Shown here piece by piece: positions 38,060 to 48,805 of a stretch of DNA of 64,000 nucleotides. Below the pieces are notes generated by a model, which saw nothing but the letters and a program-made list of their open reading frames with translations, was not told the origin of the DNA and searched no databases. Every line of letters begins with the position of its first letter. Within the stretch, counting starts at the first letter, position 1. The DNA comes from Amaranthus tricolor (lineage: Eukaryota > Streptophyta > Magnoliopsida > Caryophyllales > Amaranthaceae). A program made the translations under genes and the position numbers. The stretch is from positions 15,659,729-15,723,728 of the forward strand of contig NC_080052.1 of NCBI RefSeq assembly GCF_026212465.1, given 5' to 3'.

Positions 38060-38849
38060 TGTTGGACCTCTTGAGTTTTGATGATGACTACACTTTATTT
38101 AAGCAAATATGTTTTTAGAGATTGTGTGCAGGTCGATATCCGGTCGTGATAATGATCGTTGATAGTACCTATGATTTAGCTTATGGAAACGTACATGTCA
38201 AAAGGTTTCAAAAGAGGTTAGGAGAAGCATATCTCTTGGGATGTAAAATGGAGACAGCAGGTCTACTGTTCCTAAGTTTGATGTTCTAGCTAAACTGAAG
38301 TCTGGAGACAGCGCACTGTTCCTAAGCTGAAGGTTGACTACGTTAACTGAAAATTCTGGTTATTATATTTTAACTAGTATTTTTAGTTAATGTATTTAAT
38401 AAAATTAATTTGTTGCAGTAGTGATTTATTAAATTAATTGGCAAATCGTTTTTCTTAATTAAAATGAATTAACGTCCTTATTTTCTAAGATCCTTTATTT
38501 TAGGATCTATTTTTAGTAAATATTGGATTTACTAAAAATAGAATTAGTGGTTGTTGAACGGGTCTTAGCTATCATTCTTGACCGTCCTTATACCTACAAG
38601 TTAGCAAGTAACCATTCGTAATAAGCATAACCGTTTCTATTTATAGCAAACACGTTCTAGCAATTAGTACTGGAATAGGAACAGCTATTGAAGAAACTGC
38701 TGCTTGAAGGGAACAGAAGACAGCGGTTATTTCTGTCTGGTTTGACTTAATCAAATAACCGTATGGCTGCTTTATCCACATTACTCCCATGATCTTTTGA
38801 TAATGGAATAATGGATTGGAATATTCTTTATTCTTAGGGATTTTAGCTC

Positions 38850-38859
38850 TATAAATAAG
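38850..38859 (+). promoter_or_regulatory. LTR TATA box, element 3 5' LTR
   Basis: TATAAATAAG, followed by AGACTCGG. The word is conserved with the other Sirevirus LTRs here. Confidence 0.65.
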
Positions 38860-39080
38860 AGACTCGGTTATTCATAAAAACTTGCCTTAGTATGAGCCAT
38901 TAAATCATACGTAATTTTGGGAGAATTTTTACAAGAAAATTTTGTTTTTAAAATGCCAATTAATTTATAATATTTTCTTATGCAACTCATTGATTTTATT
39001 TTTAGAGAATTTTTATCCTTTGTAAGGGTTTTTGAGAGAATTTGTAATTAGACTCGGGTGAGTCTAAGGGGAAATTAGAT

Positions 39081-39247
39081 AGCTTTTAATGAAGCTAGAG
39101 AAGAGATCAGCTTTGAGTAAAGCTAAGGAGAAAGCTTCTAGTGAAGCTAGTGGTGAGAATTAGCTTTTAGTGAAGCTAAGTTTGTTGCTTTGAGTGAAGC
39201 AATTTAAGAGAGAAGAGTTGGCCTAGTTGATGCGCTTCGAGTGAAGT
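39081..39247 (+). repeat. Cluster of short inverted repeats in LTR (element 3, left)
   Basis: About seven units such as AGCTTTTAGTGAAGCT and AGCTTCTAGTGAAGCT, each able to form a short hairpin, 200-400 bp downstream of the TATA box. Confidence 0.75.
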
Positions 39248-39511
39248 AAGATGTTTAATGTAATTGTAACGAGTTGCCTTAAACATAGTGGAGAATTTAG
39301 AAATCCCGAGGGGTCGTGGTTTTTCCTTCTATTTAGGCCTAGAAGGTTTCCACGTAAAAAACGTTTGTCTCTTTTAATTATTTCGCTCTAAGTTTAAGCT
39401 TTATTTATTTTATTCAATTCCGCAAAAACAGGGCAAAAACGCTTAAACTAGTAACAACAACAATTCACCCCCCCTCTTGTTGCTGTTCCCGTTCCTAATT
39501 GAGTCTACAAT

Positions 39512-39527
39512 TGGTATCAGAGCCCTG
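39512..39527 (+). other. Primer-binding site of element 3
   Basis: TGGTATCAGAGCCCTG, 2 bp after the LTR end. Confidence 0.92.
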
Positions 39528-39577
39528 TTCCCAGTAGATCAGGAAACCCTGAGGGCAGAATCCTGGTGTTCCCGAAA

Positions 39578-40427
39578 ATGTCAATTATGAACGAGCGAAT
39601 GGAAGAAGGGTATTCTACTCAAAGACCACCCATGTTCGATTGAAAATTCTATACATAATGGAAAAATATGATGGAGATCTTTATCAAAGCGGAAAATTAT
39701 CAAGTTTGGAGAGTAATCGAAATTGGAGATTTTGAGGTAACCACTACTAACTCCAAAAATGAAATTGTTCTCAAACCCGCAACAGGTATATATTTCTAAC
39801 TCATTTTATTTTCATCCATCCAAATTTAGTAAAAATAAATTAATAGAGTTGCTAAAGGAGACACAAGTTAAACTTGAAAATTGTAATGTTAAGTGTCTCC
39901 AATTAGAAAAGGAGCTCAAGGTAAGCAAAGACCATGTCTCCTATATAAACACCTTTAGATATGATGTCCAAAACAGATTTTTCGGTTTGTTGGATCAAAA
40001 CATAATTCTAAAGGAAAATATGGAGAGAATTAAAAAAGAAAATGTTATTCTTAATATTGAGTTGTTGCAATACAAATTATTAGGCTTGAATAAAGAACTG
40101 AATGATGCATCTACTAAAGATTTGTTCAATGATTTTCAAAATTCAGAATTGAATCTAGAATCCAACCGTAACAATGATGATAAGCTTGAATTAAATTCAA
40201 GAGAAAAAGGGAAAATCAAAATTACTCCCAAATGGATTCAAGATGCCAAAAGTAAAAATTCAAAAGGCCTAAATTACTTTAAGAATAATAAAAAGAAGAA
40301 AGCTTACGTTGATCTTCCTAGTGACAGATTCTGTTCCTTTTGTGGAGGAACTGGTCATCTGAAGGACCAGTGCACCAAAATGGAACAGTATAATGTCTCC
40401 AACAGAAACTACGTCGATAGCATTTAG
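39578..40427 (+). pseudogene. Gag of element 3 (core and first zinc knuckle deleted)
   Basis: ATG 39578 sits about 50 bp after the primer site and begins the usual ERMEEGYSTQRPPMF segment, but TGA and TAA follow within 30 codons (near 39641 and 39655). At about 39785 the frame jumps over about 1 kb of gag core and the first CCHC knuckle and lands, frameshifted, in the segment before the coiled coil. From 39759 to 40427 a 222-codon frame is open and holds the coiled-coil-like part (KNKLIELLKETQVKLENCNV) and the second CCHC knuckle CSFCGGTGHLKDQC (about 40331-40372), ending at TAG 40425. The junction word AGGTA is shared by both deletion edges, consistent with microhomology deletion. Confidence 0.88.
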
Positions 40428-40498
40428 AATAAGAAAAATGATTCTTGCAAAATCGACAAGGAACCCAAGAAAGTCTGGGTTCCTGTAACTAACCATTA

Positions 40499-40510
40499 AT
40501 TTTTTTTCAG
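40499..40510 (+). other. Splice-acceptor-like site at gag-pol boundary, element 3
   Basis: ATTTTTTTTCAG, preceded by ACTAACC (possible branch point) at about 40488-40494. The pol frame is open from just after a TAA at 40490 and has no early ATG before the protease active site. Confidence 0.5.
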
Positions 40511-41306
40511 GTCCAAGTGAGGGGGAACAGCTCATGGTATCTCGACAGTGGGTGTTCCAAGCACATGACGGGTGACAAATCTAAGTTTCTCTCACTTGAA
40601 GCCTATAATGGGGGAACAGTAACCTTCGGTGACAATATGAAGGGTGAGATAATAGCCAAAGGAAAGGTTGGAAGGTCCTGTTCCCATGCCATTGATAATG
40701 TATTTTTAGTCGAGAATTTGAAACATAACTTACTTAGCATTTCTCAATTTTGTGATAAAGGTAACTCTGTAAACTTTACTTCTAAAAAATGCATTATTTC
40801 TAGGAATGACACAGGAGACACCATTCTTGAGGGAATCAGAAAAGGGAACACCTATGTGGTGGACCTGGACACTGTTCCCAGAAACAGTCTAATGTGTCTA
40901 AGTGTTATAGAAGACGACCCACTTCTTTGGCATAAGCGTCTAGGTCATGCTAGTTATTCATTGATTAATACATTAAGATCAAAAGACCTAGTTAGAGGAC
41001 TACCAACTATAAAATTCCTTAAGGAGGAAATTTGTGATCCTTGTGCCAAAGGAAAACAAGTGAAATCATCTTTTAAATCAAAGAATGTTGTGACCACCAC
41101 TAAATCACTTGAATTATTACATATGGATCTATGTGGAACTATGAGAATACAAAGCCGTAGTGGCAAAAGATATGTGTTTGTTATTGTTGATGATTATAGT
41201 AGATTTACATGGACTTTATTTTTAGTTAGTAAAGATGAAGCTGTTAATGAGTTTGTTTCCTTCGCTAACAAAATACAAAAATCTACTAATAATCAAATTA
41301 TTCACA

Positions 41307-41309
41307 TAA
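41307..41309. repeat. Target site duplication of the CACTA (left)
   Basis: TAA, matching 44333-44335. Three bp is the CACTA hallmark. Element 1 has a single copy of the corresponding CACATAAGG sequence. Confidence 0.9.
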
Positions 41310-41329
41310 CACTAGTGGAAAAAAACGTA

Positions 41330-41570
41330 TTTGCTGCTTATCATTTGCTGCGGTTTTTGTATATACGCAGCAATAACTAGAAAAAAGAATTAGAAAAAAA
41401 AAAAAGAACCCTTAATTGCTGCGGTTTTGTGCCTCGACCGCAGCAAATACCTTGTGCACCTTGCAATTGCTCCGGTTCTTCTCCACCCGCAGCAAATAAC
41501 AAATAGTATAAAAGCGGTTCTTCATCAATTGCTCCGGTTTGTTTTGTTGACCGCAGCAAATAGGGTTCAT
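41330..41570. repeat. CACTA subterminal repeats, left
   Basis: Several inverted pairs of TTTGCTGCGGT and ACCGCAGCAAA, some degenerated to TTGCTCCGGT. They form hairpins of 10-12 bp arms. Confidence 0.8.
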
Positions 41571-42319
41571 AATAAAACCCTTAAGCTTCTGTACAGTACT
41601 CTCTCGCCTTCCCTTAAGCTTTTGTTCTCTTCTTCATTCCTTCATTCCCATTCCAGACGCACAAACCTTCGTTCCATTCTCGCTCCTTCGTTCATTAACT
41701 TCAAACGCACAAACGAACAACAGTAATTCCTTCATTCTCCTTCGTTCCATTCCAAATTTCGAACGCAAAGCCCTTCGTTCCATTGTCCTTCGTTCATTCA
41801 CATTCTCGCAGCAATTGCTCTGGTTTGTTTTACTTTTGCTTTTTGATGATATTTTTGTCGTTGAATTTGGCTTTTTGGTGTGTTGTTTGTTTATTGATGG
41901 ATTAATGTTTGTATTTAGGGTTTGTGATTTTATTTGCTGAAGAAATCCACTTAACTCTGAAGAAATCAAGTATTTTTGCCTATTTAACTCCTTATGTTTA
42001 ATTGATTGCTTGTTGTTTTATCGATGAATTATTGTTTACTTTATTTGCATTTCATTGTTTGATATTTGAGTTCGTGTTTAGGGCTTGTTATTCAGAAATT
42101 TATTTTTGGTATTTTGGTTGAATTTTGTAGTGTATTTTTCAATTCTAGAGATAAAATTGAACTCCAGGCTTTTCCATGTATTTGTATTTGTATTTGAACT
42201 CCAGGCTTGTTCCACACCCTAAATCATGCAATTTCATTTGTATTTGTTGCTTTGAAATTGGGTTTTTCTTCCAAAATTCATTGTGAAAAAAAATCAAGAA
42301 TGTGGTTTGGGAATGTGCA
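41571..42319. other. CACTA interior, left, unassigned
   Basis: A C/T-rich stretch with repeated CCTTCGTTCATT-like words (41640-41800) resembles a plant 5' UTR, followed by AT-rich intron-like DNA. No protein match is recognised. Confidence 0.4.
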
Positions 42320-42605
42320 AAAAAAAAAAATTCATTAGAAACTGTCTGTGGTTTTCTATTTCCAATTGAATTACGTTTGTTTACAATGGATTTCAATGTC
42401 CTGGACGATACTCCTTTATCCATTTGCTGCCACACAGCATCTGCCCGAGCTTTGATTTCTAGCAAAGATACAGACTTTTAAATAATTCCTGATGGGAAAC
42501 GAAACAAACTCATAAATACACAGTATTACCATTTTTTTCAGACTGTGAAGGACTTCCCTTTTTTGATTCAATGGCAGTTACATCCATTTCCTGCATCATG
42601 AAGGA
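42320..42605 (-). pseudogene. Captured host gene fragment, BCNT/CFDP1-like (tentative)
   Basis: On the minus strand, an exon piece at 42605-42530 (MQEMDVTAIESKKGSPSQS) ends at GGTAATAC, a donor-like site. A 71-bp intron-like gap (42529-42459) ends in TTTGCTAG, and a second exon follows: EIKARADAVWQQMDKGVSSR, then TLKSIVNK (about 42458-42370). The second exon resembles plant proteins of the craniofacial-development/Bucentaur (CFDP1, Swc5-like) family from memory of the motif RADAVWxQMNKGVS; the defining BCNT C-terminal domain is not present, so the assignment is tentative. An intron kept inside a transposon indicates DNA-level capture. Confidence 0.45.
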
Positions 42606-43475
42606 TATCAAACATTCATTCAAATCAAGTACCCAAAGTAAACATCAATATGGACTTCGACATCCAAACGTCTATTAGATTCAAAGATCAATTTATTTGA
42701 TGAATGCAAGAAAAAATTGAGACTCAACAAAATATTAATACAAGATCAGGTTTAACTAGGATAATCTTTTGTTTACCTCATTTTTAAGTGATTAACTGAC
42801 TAAGTGATGTGTATGCTTAATATTTATATGCCATGTTGGTACATTATAATATTCTATGAAGAAATTTGACTTCTGGGGGCTTAGGTGGTTGTCTTGTTTT
42901 AGTTAGCCATTTTTAACAAGTGCAATACAGGTGCGAAAATTTGGTTTACTTAAAATGTCCATTTCATTTTGTTGGATGAGAAGTGGATTTTAACTTTTGA
43001 CAAAGAGTAGAGTGATACTATATTGTTTGATGTCGATGATGTCTATGCAGATATTATTGGGGCTTCTACTGCTTGACATGGTATTCCATGGAAAACCACA
43101 AGTTATAAGGGATTGAGGAGCTTTTACCTTTGTGTCTTTGGAATTTTGTTTACATTGACACAGTGCTGACAAAACAATGATTTTCTCATATATCTATCAT
43201 TCTGAACTTATTTGTGCAAAGTCTGGATTTCCGTTCTAAATTTATTCTACTCCAATTTCCCATACATACATTAATCTAGATTAAATTAAACTATTTTCCT
43301 TTTTTGAGTGTCGAAGCGATTGTTTGGTTGCTTTAAATGCCTGAACTTTATTCAAATAAATGAATTTCAATCTTGGTTTACATATACCATGTAATTAGTA
43401 CTTCTGTTTTCCTTCCCGTTTTTCTGAACTGTGTAATGTGTACTCATTGTGAGACTTGGTCTGTTCACTTTGCAG
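42606..43475. other. CACTA interior, middle, intron-like
   Basis: AT-rich, no coding signal recognised. It ends with a splice-acceptor-like CACTTTGCAG directly before the ATG at 43476. Confidence 0.4.
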
Positions 43476-43860
43476 ATGTTAAATTTTGAACCAGGGCCAA
43501 ATACTATGCAACCCGTGATTGTCAGGGGAAGAGGTAAAAACAAAAAGTTCTGGAATGTTAGGGAGTAAGCTACTCTAATTGATATTCTTTCCGAGTTAAA
43601 TGGTACAAGCTGGAAAACTGACCATGGCTACAAGAACGGATACTGCTATCATGTAGAGAAACAAATGGAACTGAAACTACCTGGTTGTGGATTGAAAGCT
43701 GATCCTCACATTGAATCAAAGATTAAGACCTTGAAGAGGCACCTGTTTACCTCACAGCCCATCAGCAACATTAAAACCAAGCTGGAGTTACATCAAGTTT
43801 TTTTGGATATGGCTGCACTTGTGGAAGCTCAAGGACAGCAGCTTAATGATATAGCCAGTA
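43476..43860 (+). pseudogene. Captured chimera: Myb/SANT-like segment fused to syntaxin SNARE segment
   Basis: The frame from ATG 43476 runs to TAA at 43566 (VIVRGRGKNKKFWNVRE*) and is open beyond it. Codons after the stop ([42 protein letters not shown]) match the Myb/SANT-like DNA-binding domain seen in many plant transposon-associated proteins. At about 43770 the sequence changes to [20 protein letters not shown] (43781-43840) then LNDIAS. This is the start of the Qa-SNARE motif of plant SYP1-type syntaxins, which act in membrane fusion. The joint lies within one open frame (43665-43952), but the SNARE helix is cut after about 26 residues, so no fusion function is expected. A 25-bp direct repeat (43845 and 43956) follows. 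Confidence 0.7.
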
Positions 43861-44069
43861 TAATCTTTTGTACCTTCAGATTATTGAGAATACATTTTTA
43901 CTCACAGTTTGTAATTATTGGATTATTACATTTTTACTCACAGTTTGATTGAATAAATGATATAGCCAGTATAATCTTTAGCACAGTTTGTAATTACTGC
44001 TTTTGATATGGTAAAATAACAATATTATTTGATTATTATGAGTATAAAACGAAAAATGGAAAAAAAAAA

Positions 44070-44320
44070 AAGAGTATTTGCTGCGGTTAGGCCATGACCG
44101 CAGCAAATAAGGGGGGTTATTTGCTGCGGTTTTACCCATGACCGCAGCAAATAACCCCCCTTATTTGCTGCGGTTTTTGCCCATAACCGCAGCAACTAAT
44201 GCCCTTATTTGCTGCGGTTTTGAACCGCAGCATTTAAAAAAGGACATTTGCTGCTATCACAATTGCTGGGGGCCAAAACCGCAGCAAATAATGGCAAAAA
44301 AACCGCAGCAAATGATGTTT
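44070..44320. repeat. CACTA subterminal repeats, right
   Basis: Four or more close inverted pairs of ATTTGCTGCGGTT and AACCGCAGCAAAT, some separated by only a few bases, producing strong stem-loops. Confidence 0.85.
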
Positions 44321-44332
44321 TTTCCACTAGTG

Positions 44333-44335
44333 TAA
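44333..44335. repeat. Target site duplication of the CACTA (right)
   Basis: TAA, matching 41307-41309; integrase sequence resumes directly. Confidence 0.9.
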
Positions 44336-46761
44336 GGTCAGATCATGGTAAGGAATTTGAAAATTCAAGTTTTATGAGTTATTGCAGTGAACATGGAATA
44401 AGTCATAATTTTTCCGCACCAAGAACACCACAACAAAATGGTGTAGTAGAAAGGAAAAATAGAACTTTAGAGGAAATGGCTAGAACCATGTTAATTGCTA
44501 GTGGTTTACCTAGAAATTTTTGGGCCGAGGCTGTTAATACTGCATGTCACATTTTGAATCGTGTGTTAATAAGACCCATCACTTCTAAGACACCTTATGA
44601 ATTGCTTAAAGGTGTTAAACCAAATATTTCCTATTTTCGTGTGTTTGGATGCAAATGTTTTGTTCATGTGAATGGTAAATGAAACATAGGTAAGTTTGAT
44701 GAAAGAAGTGATGAAGCAGTATTCCTCGGTTACTCATCACATAGTAAGGCATACAGAGTTTATAACAAAAGAACAATGAGTGTGGAAGAATCCGTTCATA
44801 TAATTTTCGATGAATCTAACTTTTTGTCAAGTGAACAGGATACAAATAATTTTAAGATAGGTCTTGCAAATCTAGAGGACGATGATGAAGAATTGAAAGT
44901 GCAAGATCAAGGAACAGCTGGTGAACAGCCGGGTCCAGCAGAAGCAGAAAGTACTGATCGAGTTCAGGAACTGCCAGAACATCAGGAACAGCAGACTGTT
45001 CCCAATCCATCTGTTCCCGCAGATGAGCAGAACAATCCAGTAGCTGAACAGAATGTTAATCAAGCTGATGAACCAGAACATGCTACTGTTCCCACAAGAT
45101 ATTTTGTGCCAAAACCTTGGAGATATCAAAAATACCATCCTCTTGATTTGATTATAAGTGATTTGAATAAAGGAACACAAACTAGATCTCAAATGAGAAA
45201 CTTTTGTGCACACTTTGCGTTCCTATCATCTCTCGAGCCCAAGAATCATGAAGAAGCTCTAAAGGATTCCGAATGGATCATAGCCATGCAAGATGAATTA
45301 AATGAATTTGAAAGAAATAAAGTATGGCATTTGGAACCCAAACCAAAACACAAAAAGGTAATTGGATTGAAATGGGTGTATCGGAATAAACTTGATGAGA
45401 ATGGAATAATTGTTAGAAACAAAGCAAGGCTCGTGGTCAAAGGATACAATCAACAAGAAGGTATTGATTATACCGAGACATTTGCACCGGTAGCAAGGTT
45501 AGAGGCTATTAGAATTTTAATTTCTTTTGCTACTTTCATGAATTTTAAATTATATCAAATGGACGTGAAATGTGCTTTCTTAAATGGTTTTCTTGATGAA
45601 GAAGTTTTTGTTGAACAACCACCAGGTTTTGAAAATACCTCATGTCTTGATCATGTCTACAAGCTTGATAAAGCTCTTTATGGCTTGAAACAAGCTCCTA
45701 GGCAATGGTATGAAAGACTATCAAATTTTTTGATTCAAAATGACTTTGTAAGAGGCAAAATTGACAAAACCTTATTCTTTAAGAATAGAGGTTCTGATAT
45801 TTTAGTTGTTCAAATATATGTTGATGATATTATTTTTGGTGCCACGAATGAATTGCTATGTAAAGGATTTGCTAACCTAATGAGCAACGAATTTGAAATG
45901 AGTATGATGGGAGAACTAAACTTCTTCCTTGGGTTGCAAATTAAACAAACTGAAAATGGTATTTTTATTCATCAACAAAAATACATCAAAGAACTTCTTA
46001 AGAAATATGGACTAAACAATGCTAAAACCAACCATACAGCAATGGCTACAAATGTTAGATTAGATGAAGACCCAAATGGAACAACTATTGATCAAATTAT
46101 GTATCGAGGCATGATTGGTTCTTTGTTATATCTAACTGCTAGTAGACCCGATATTTCTTTTAGTGTTGGTTTATGTGCTAGATTTCAGTCCAACCCCAAA
46201 GAATCACATCTCACAGCAGTAAAACGAATTTTGAGATACTTGAAGGGAACAGACGACCTGTCCTTATTTTATCCTAAAAGTGATGTTTATGATTTGAAAG
46301 GTTTTAGTGATGCAGATTATGCAGGTGATCTAGTTAATAGAAAAAGTACTTCAGGTATGGTACAATTTCTTGGCTCGTGTTTAGTTTCGTGGAGTTTCAA
46401 GAAACAAAACACTGTTGCACTATCCACTGCCGAAGTTGAATATGTAGCAGCTGCAGCTTGCTGTTCCCAAATGCTTTGGATAAAACAACAGCTAAGAGAT
46501 TTTGGTATTAAGTTTGAATGTGTTCCTATTTATTGTGATAATACCAGTGCCATATGCATATCAAAAGATCCAGTGCATCATTGTAGAGTAAAACATATTC
46601 ACATTAGGCATCATTTTCTTAAGGACAACGTCGAAAATAAAAATATTATCGTCAAGCATGTTAATACAAACAAGCAAATAGCTGATATCATGACAAAGCC
46701 GCTCCCAAGGGAACAACATGAAAAGATGAGATTAGAACTGGGCATGATCAAGTTGAATTGA

Positions 46762-47240
46762 AGTAAGTGATAAATGTGATCCTTAAAGACAAAATGAAAA
46801 TGTGAAAAAGTCGATCAACCACAAAAATCTTGATTGAAAAATCAATTATTGAAAGAATCAGGTACGCACTATTTAAAAGTATATACTGTGAGTGCTCTTA
46901 TGATTGCATGTTTGATTTGATCAGATTGTGGTAGCATAAAATTTCCATTTATCTTTTATTTTCATAAAAATTTTTTTCATAATATTTGATATATTAATTT
47001 CTCCAGCAATTTTTTTAAGAAGTGGGAGTTGAATCATCATAAAATTCGTCTGTTTCCATTTCACATTATGTGTTCATATGCACGAATTAAATAAGGAACT
47101 TGAATCACTTAAACACACGTCCCCTCACATGCATTTTATACTCTCTCTCACGTCAAATCCTTCATTTCATCATCAATTGCATTTCACTCCCAAAACCGTC
47201 TTCAACCTAGCTTTTCTTTGTCTTGATTTTTCAAATCATC
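46762..47240 (+). other. Element 3 spacer between pol and envelope-like ORF
   Basis: About 480 bp, AT-rich, no gene; homologous to the element 2 spacer. Confidence 0.65.
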
Positions 47241-48805
47241 ATGAAAACCAAGAATCAAACCCCAAAAATGAAACAACCCAAACCTCTTCAAGTCATCTAT
47301 CCAACACTACTCACTCCCAGAACTGAGTCTTCATCAAGAAAGCAACAGGAAACCCCTAATCGTTCTGAAGTGCATGAAAGTTCGAAGTGAAAAGGAGATG
47401 CTACAGTGAGGAAATCATCGTCAAAGAGGGCAAAGGTTAATGTTCAGGTATCTGCTAAAGAGATATCAAAAGAAATGATTGTTGGCTTCGGATTGGATAA
47501 ACAATGGTATGAATCAAACTTTTTTCCTCAATTTCACGCCATCTTGCAAAATCAAGCATGGGAATCTTTAATGGGAAACTATTGCTGTAACCCAATGTAT
47601 CCCAACTTAATGCGTGAGTTTGCTTTAAATTTTTCTTTTGACCATGGAGTCTGTACTAGTGAAGTAAAGGGGATAAAAATTGAATTTAATAACCTGATTT
47701 TAGGAGGATAATTGGGTGTTCCCTCGACTGGTTTTGATAGATATGTTGTTGGGTCAAAAATTGATTTTTCTGGTATAAATGAGAAGTCAGTTTGGAAGTT
47801 TTTAGGGTTGAATGAAAAAAGAGGAAAAGTTAGTCATAATGTGGTATCACCTATGCACAAACTGTTGTACAACATAGCAAGAAGATTTATTTTGCCTCGC
47901 ACATCCAAAAGAAGTGAGGTTAGTTTGAGGGATGCTACGTTGATCTACTGTCTGGCGAACCACATCAAGATTAATTTTCCTTCTTTAATGATTTGTCATT
48001 TAAATGATTGTATTTTTAAAAGGAATGTGATTGGATATGGAGGTTTGCTGAGTTGGATTTTTAGGAAGATAGGTGTTCTACTTGAAGGACAAAACTTTCC
48101 CATGGGTCCGAACAATATGATAGGTGCCAAGTGCTTAAATAACTTACACCTTAAATTAAATGAGAATGGGACCCTTGAGAACGTTGTTGAAACAATCAAT
48201 GTTAATTCTGATAATGAAAAGGAAACCGAAAAGGGCATTCTGAAGAGGAACAGGAGGAAAATTCATGTAAGGGGGAAGTTGAGAAGGAACCTGTGGAGGA
48301 TGCTGTGGAGGAAGAAGAAGAGAAAGATGAGGAGAGTTCTTTACCTGGTTCAAAACCTAGGAAGAGTCGTAGGCTAGCTTCCAAAGGAAAGAAACCTGTT
48401 GTTATTATTGATGATGACTCAACCTCTTATACAACAGCTGAACCAAGCCATCCTTCCTCACCTAAACCTGCCACACCGTCATTCCATAATTTTTCTTCAC
48501 CACCACAATTACCAATTCAACCATCTTCACCACCACAGTCACCTATACCATCACCACCACCACCAGTACACACATCACCAAATCAAGGTTTAGGTGACAC
48601 TACAGTTCCTACAGCCCCTCTATCCTTCATTCTCCTGAAACTCAATGATTTGCATTACAGCTTTCTTGTTTTTAAAGATGAAATTCGTGTCTCTATAGCC
48701 TCACTATCTGCTCAAATGGACCAAATGGAAGCACGTTTGGGGGCCAAACTGGACACAGTAGAGGTGGAGACAGAATATGTTGATGATGAAGCTCCTGCAA
48801 CTTAA
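47241..48805 (+). pseudogene. Envelope-like third ORF of element 3 (two stops, one frameshift)
   Basis: ATG 47241 (MKTKNQTPKMKQPKP) is followed by TGA at 47388-47390 and TAA at 47709-47711 (a Trp codon in element 2, GEWFNVP). The same frame carries the globular domain (KEMIVGFGLDKQWYES, LMREFALNFS, YNIARRFILPRTSKRSE, ATLIYCLANHIKINFPSLM). A frameshift at about 48240 moves the acidic, Pro-rich and C-terminal parts into the frame ending at 48803-48805 (RKSRRLASKGKK, PSSPPQSPIPSPPPP, LILLKLNDLHYSF-like coiled coil, LGAKLDTVEVETEY). Length and domain order match element 2. Confidence 0.85.

Larger units (their letters stand above)
38060..39509 (+). repeat. 5' LTR of element 3
   Basis: 1,450 bp, TGTTGGACC to CTACA. 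It contains a TATA box (38850-38859) and a hairpin cluster (39081-39247). Confidence 0.95.
41310..44332 (+). mobile_element. Non-autonomous CACTA (En/Spm-type) transposon carrying gene fragments
   Basis: 3,023 bp with perfect 15-bp terminal inverted repeats CACTAGTGGAAAAAA and a TAA duplication. Both ends carry clustered subterminal palindromes TTTGCTGCGGT...ACCGCAGCAAA (about 41330-41570 and 44070-44320), typical of CACTA transposase-binding regions. No transposase was seen. The interior holds spliced-gene-like sequence: a minus-strand two-exon fragment (42320-42605) and a plus-strand chimera of a Myb/SANT-like segment and a syntaxin SNARE segment (43476-43860). This is the structure of a gene-capturing (Pack-type) CACTA. 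Confidence 0.92.
40511..46761 (+). pseudogene. Copia pol of element 3 (split by CACTA, one nonsense codon)
   Basis: Protease WYLDSGCSKHMTG (DSG at 40544); integrase zinc finger WHKRLGHAS...CDPCAKGKQ (about 40928-41070); first catalytic Asp in HMDLCGT (about 41120); then the CACTA at 41310-44332; second Asp in SDHGKEFEN (from 44338) and Glu in NGVVERKNRTLEEM (about 44440). TGA at 44680-44682 replaces an Arg codon (CGA in element 1). The linker is acidic and Gln/Pro-rich (44776-45100). RT has YVDDIIFG at about 45816. RNase H has SDADYAGD (46308), [14 protein letters not shown] and [13 protein letters not shown]. The C-terminus ends at TGA 46759-46761. From 44776 to 46761 is open (661 codons). 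Without the CACTA and the single TGA this would be the least damaged pol in the window. Confidence 0.93.

Noticed and set aside
39785..39830. Gag deletion in element 3 considered as a splicing-derived retrocopy (CAGGTATAT and AAATTTAG flank)
   Set aside because: The putative intron would still be present at the junction, and the flank aligns with ordinary gag sequence in elements 1 and 2. A simple deletion with AGGTA microhomology fits better.
39759..40427. 222-codon ORF considered as an independent coiled-coil/zinc-knuckle gene
   Set aside because: Aligns with the C-terminal half of gag in element 2; the apparent start is created by the gag deletion at about 39785.
42990..43172. Minus-strand 60-codon ORF in the CACTA interior
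   Set aside because: No recognisable motif, AT-rich intron-like context.
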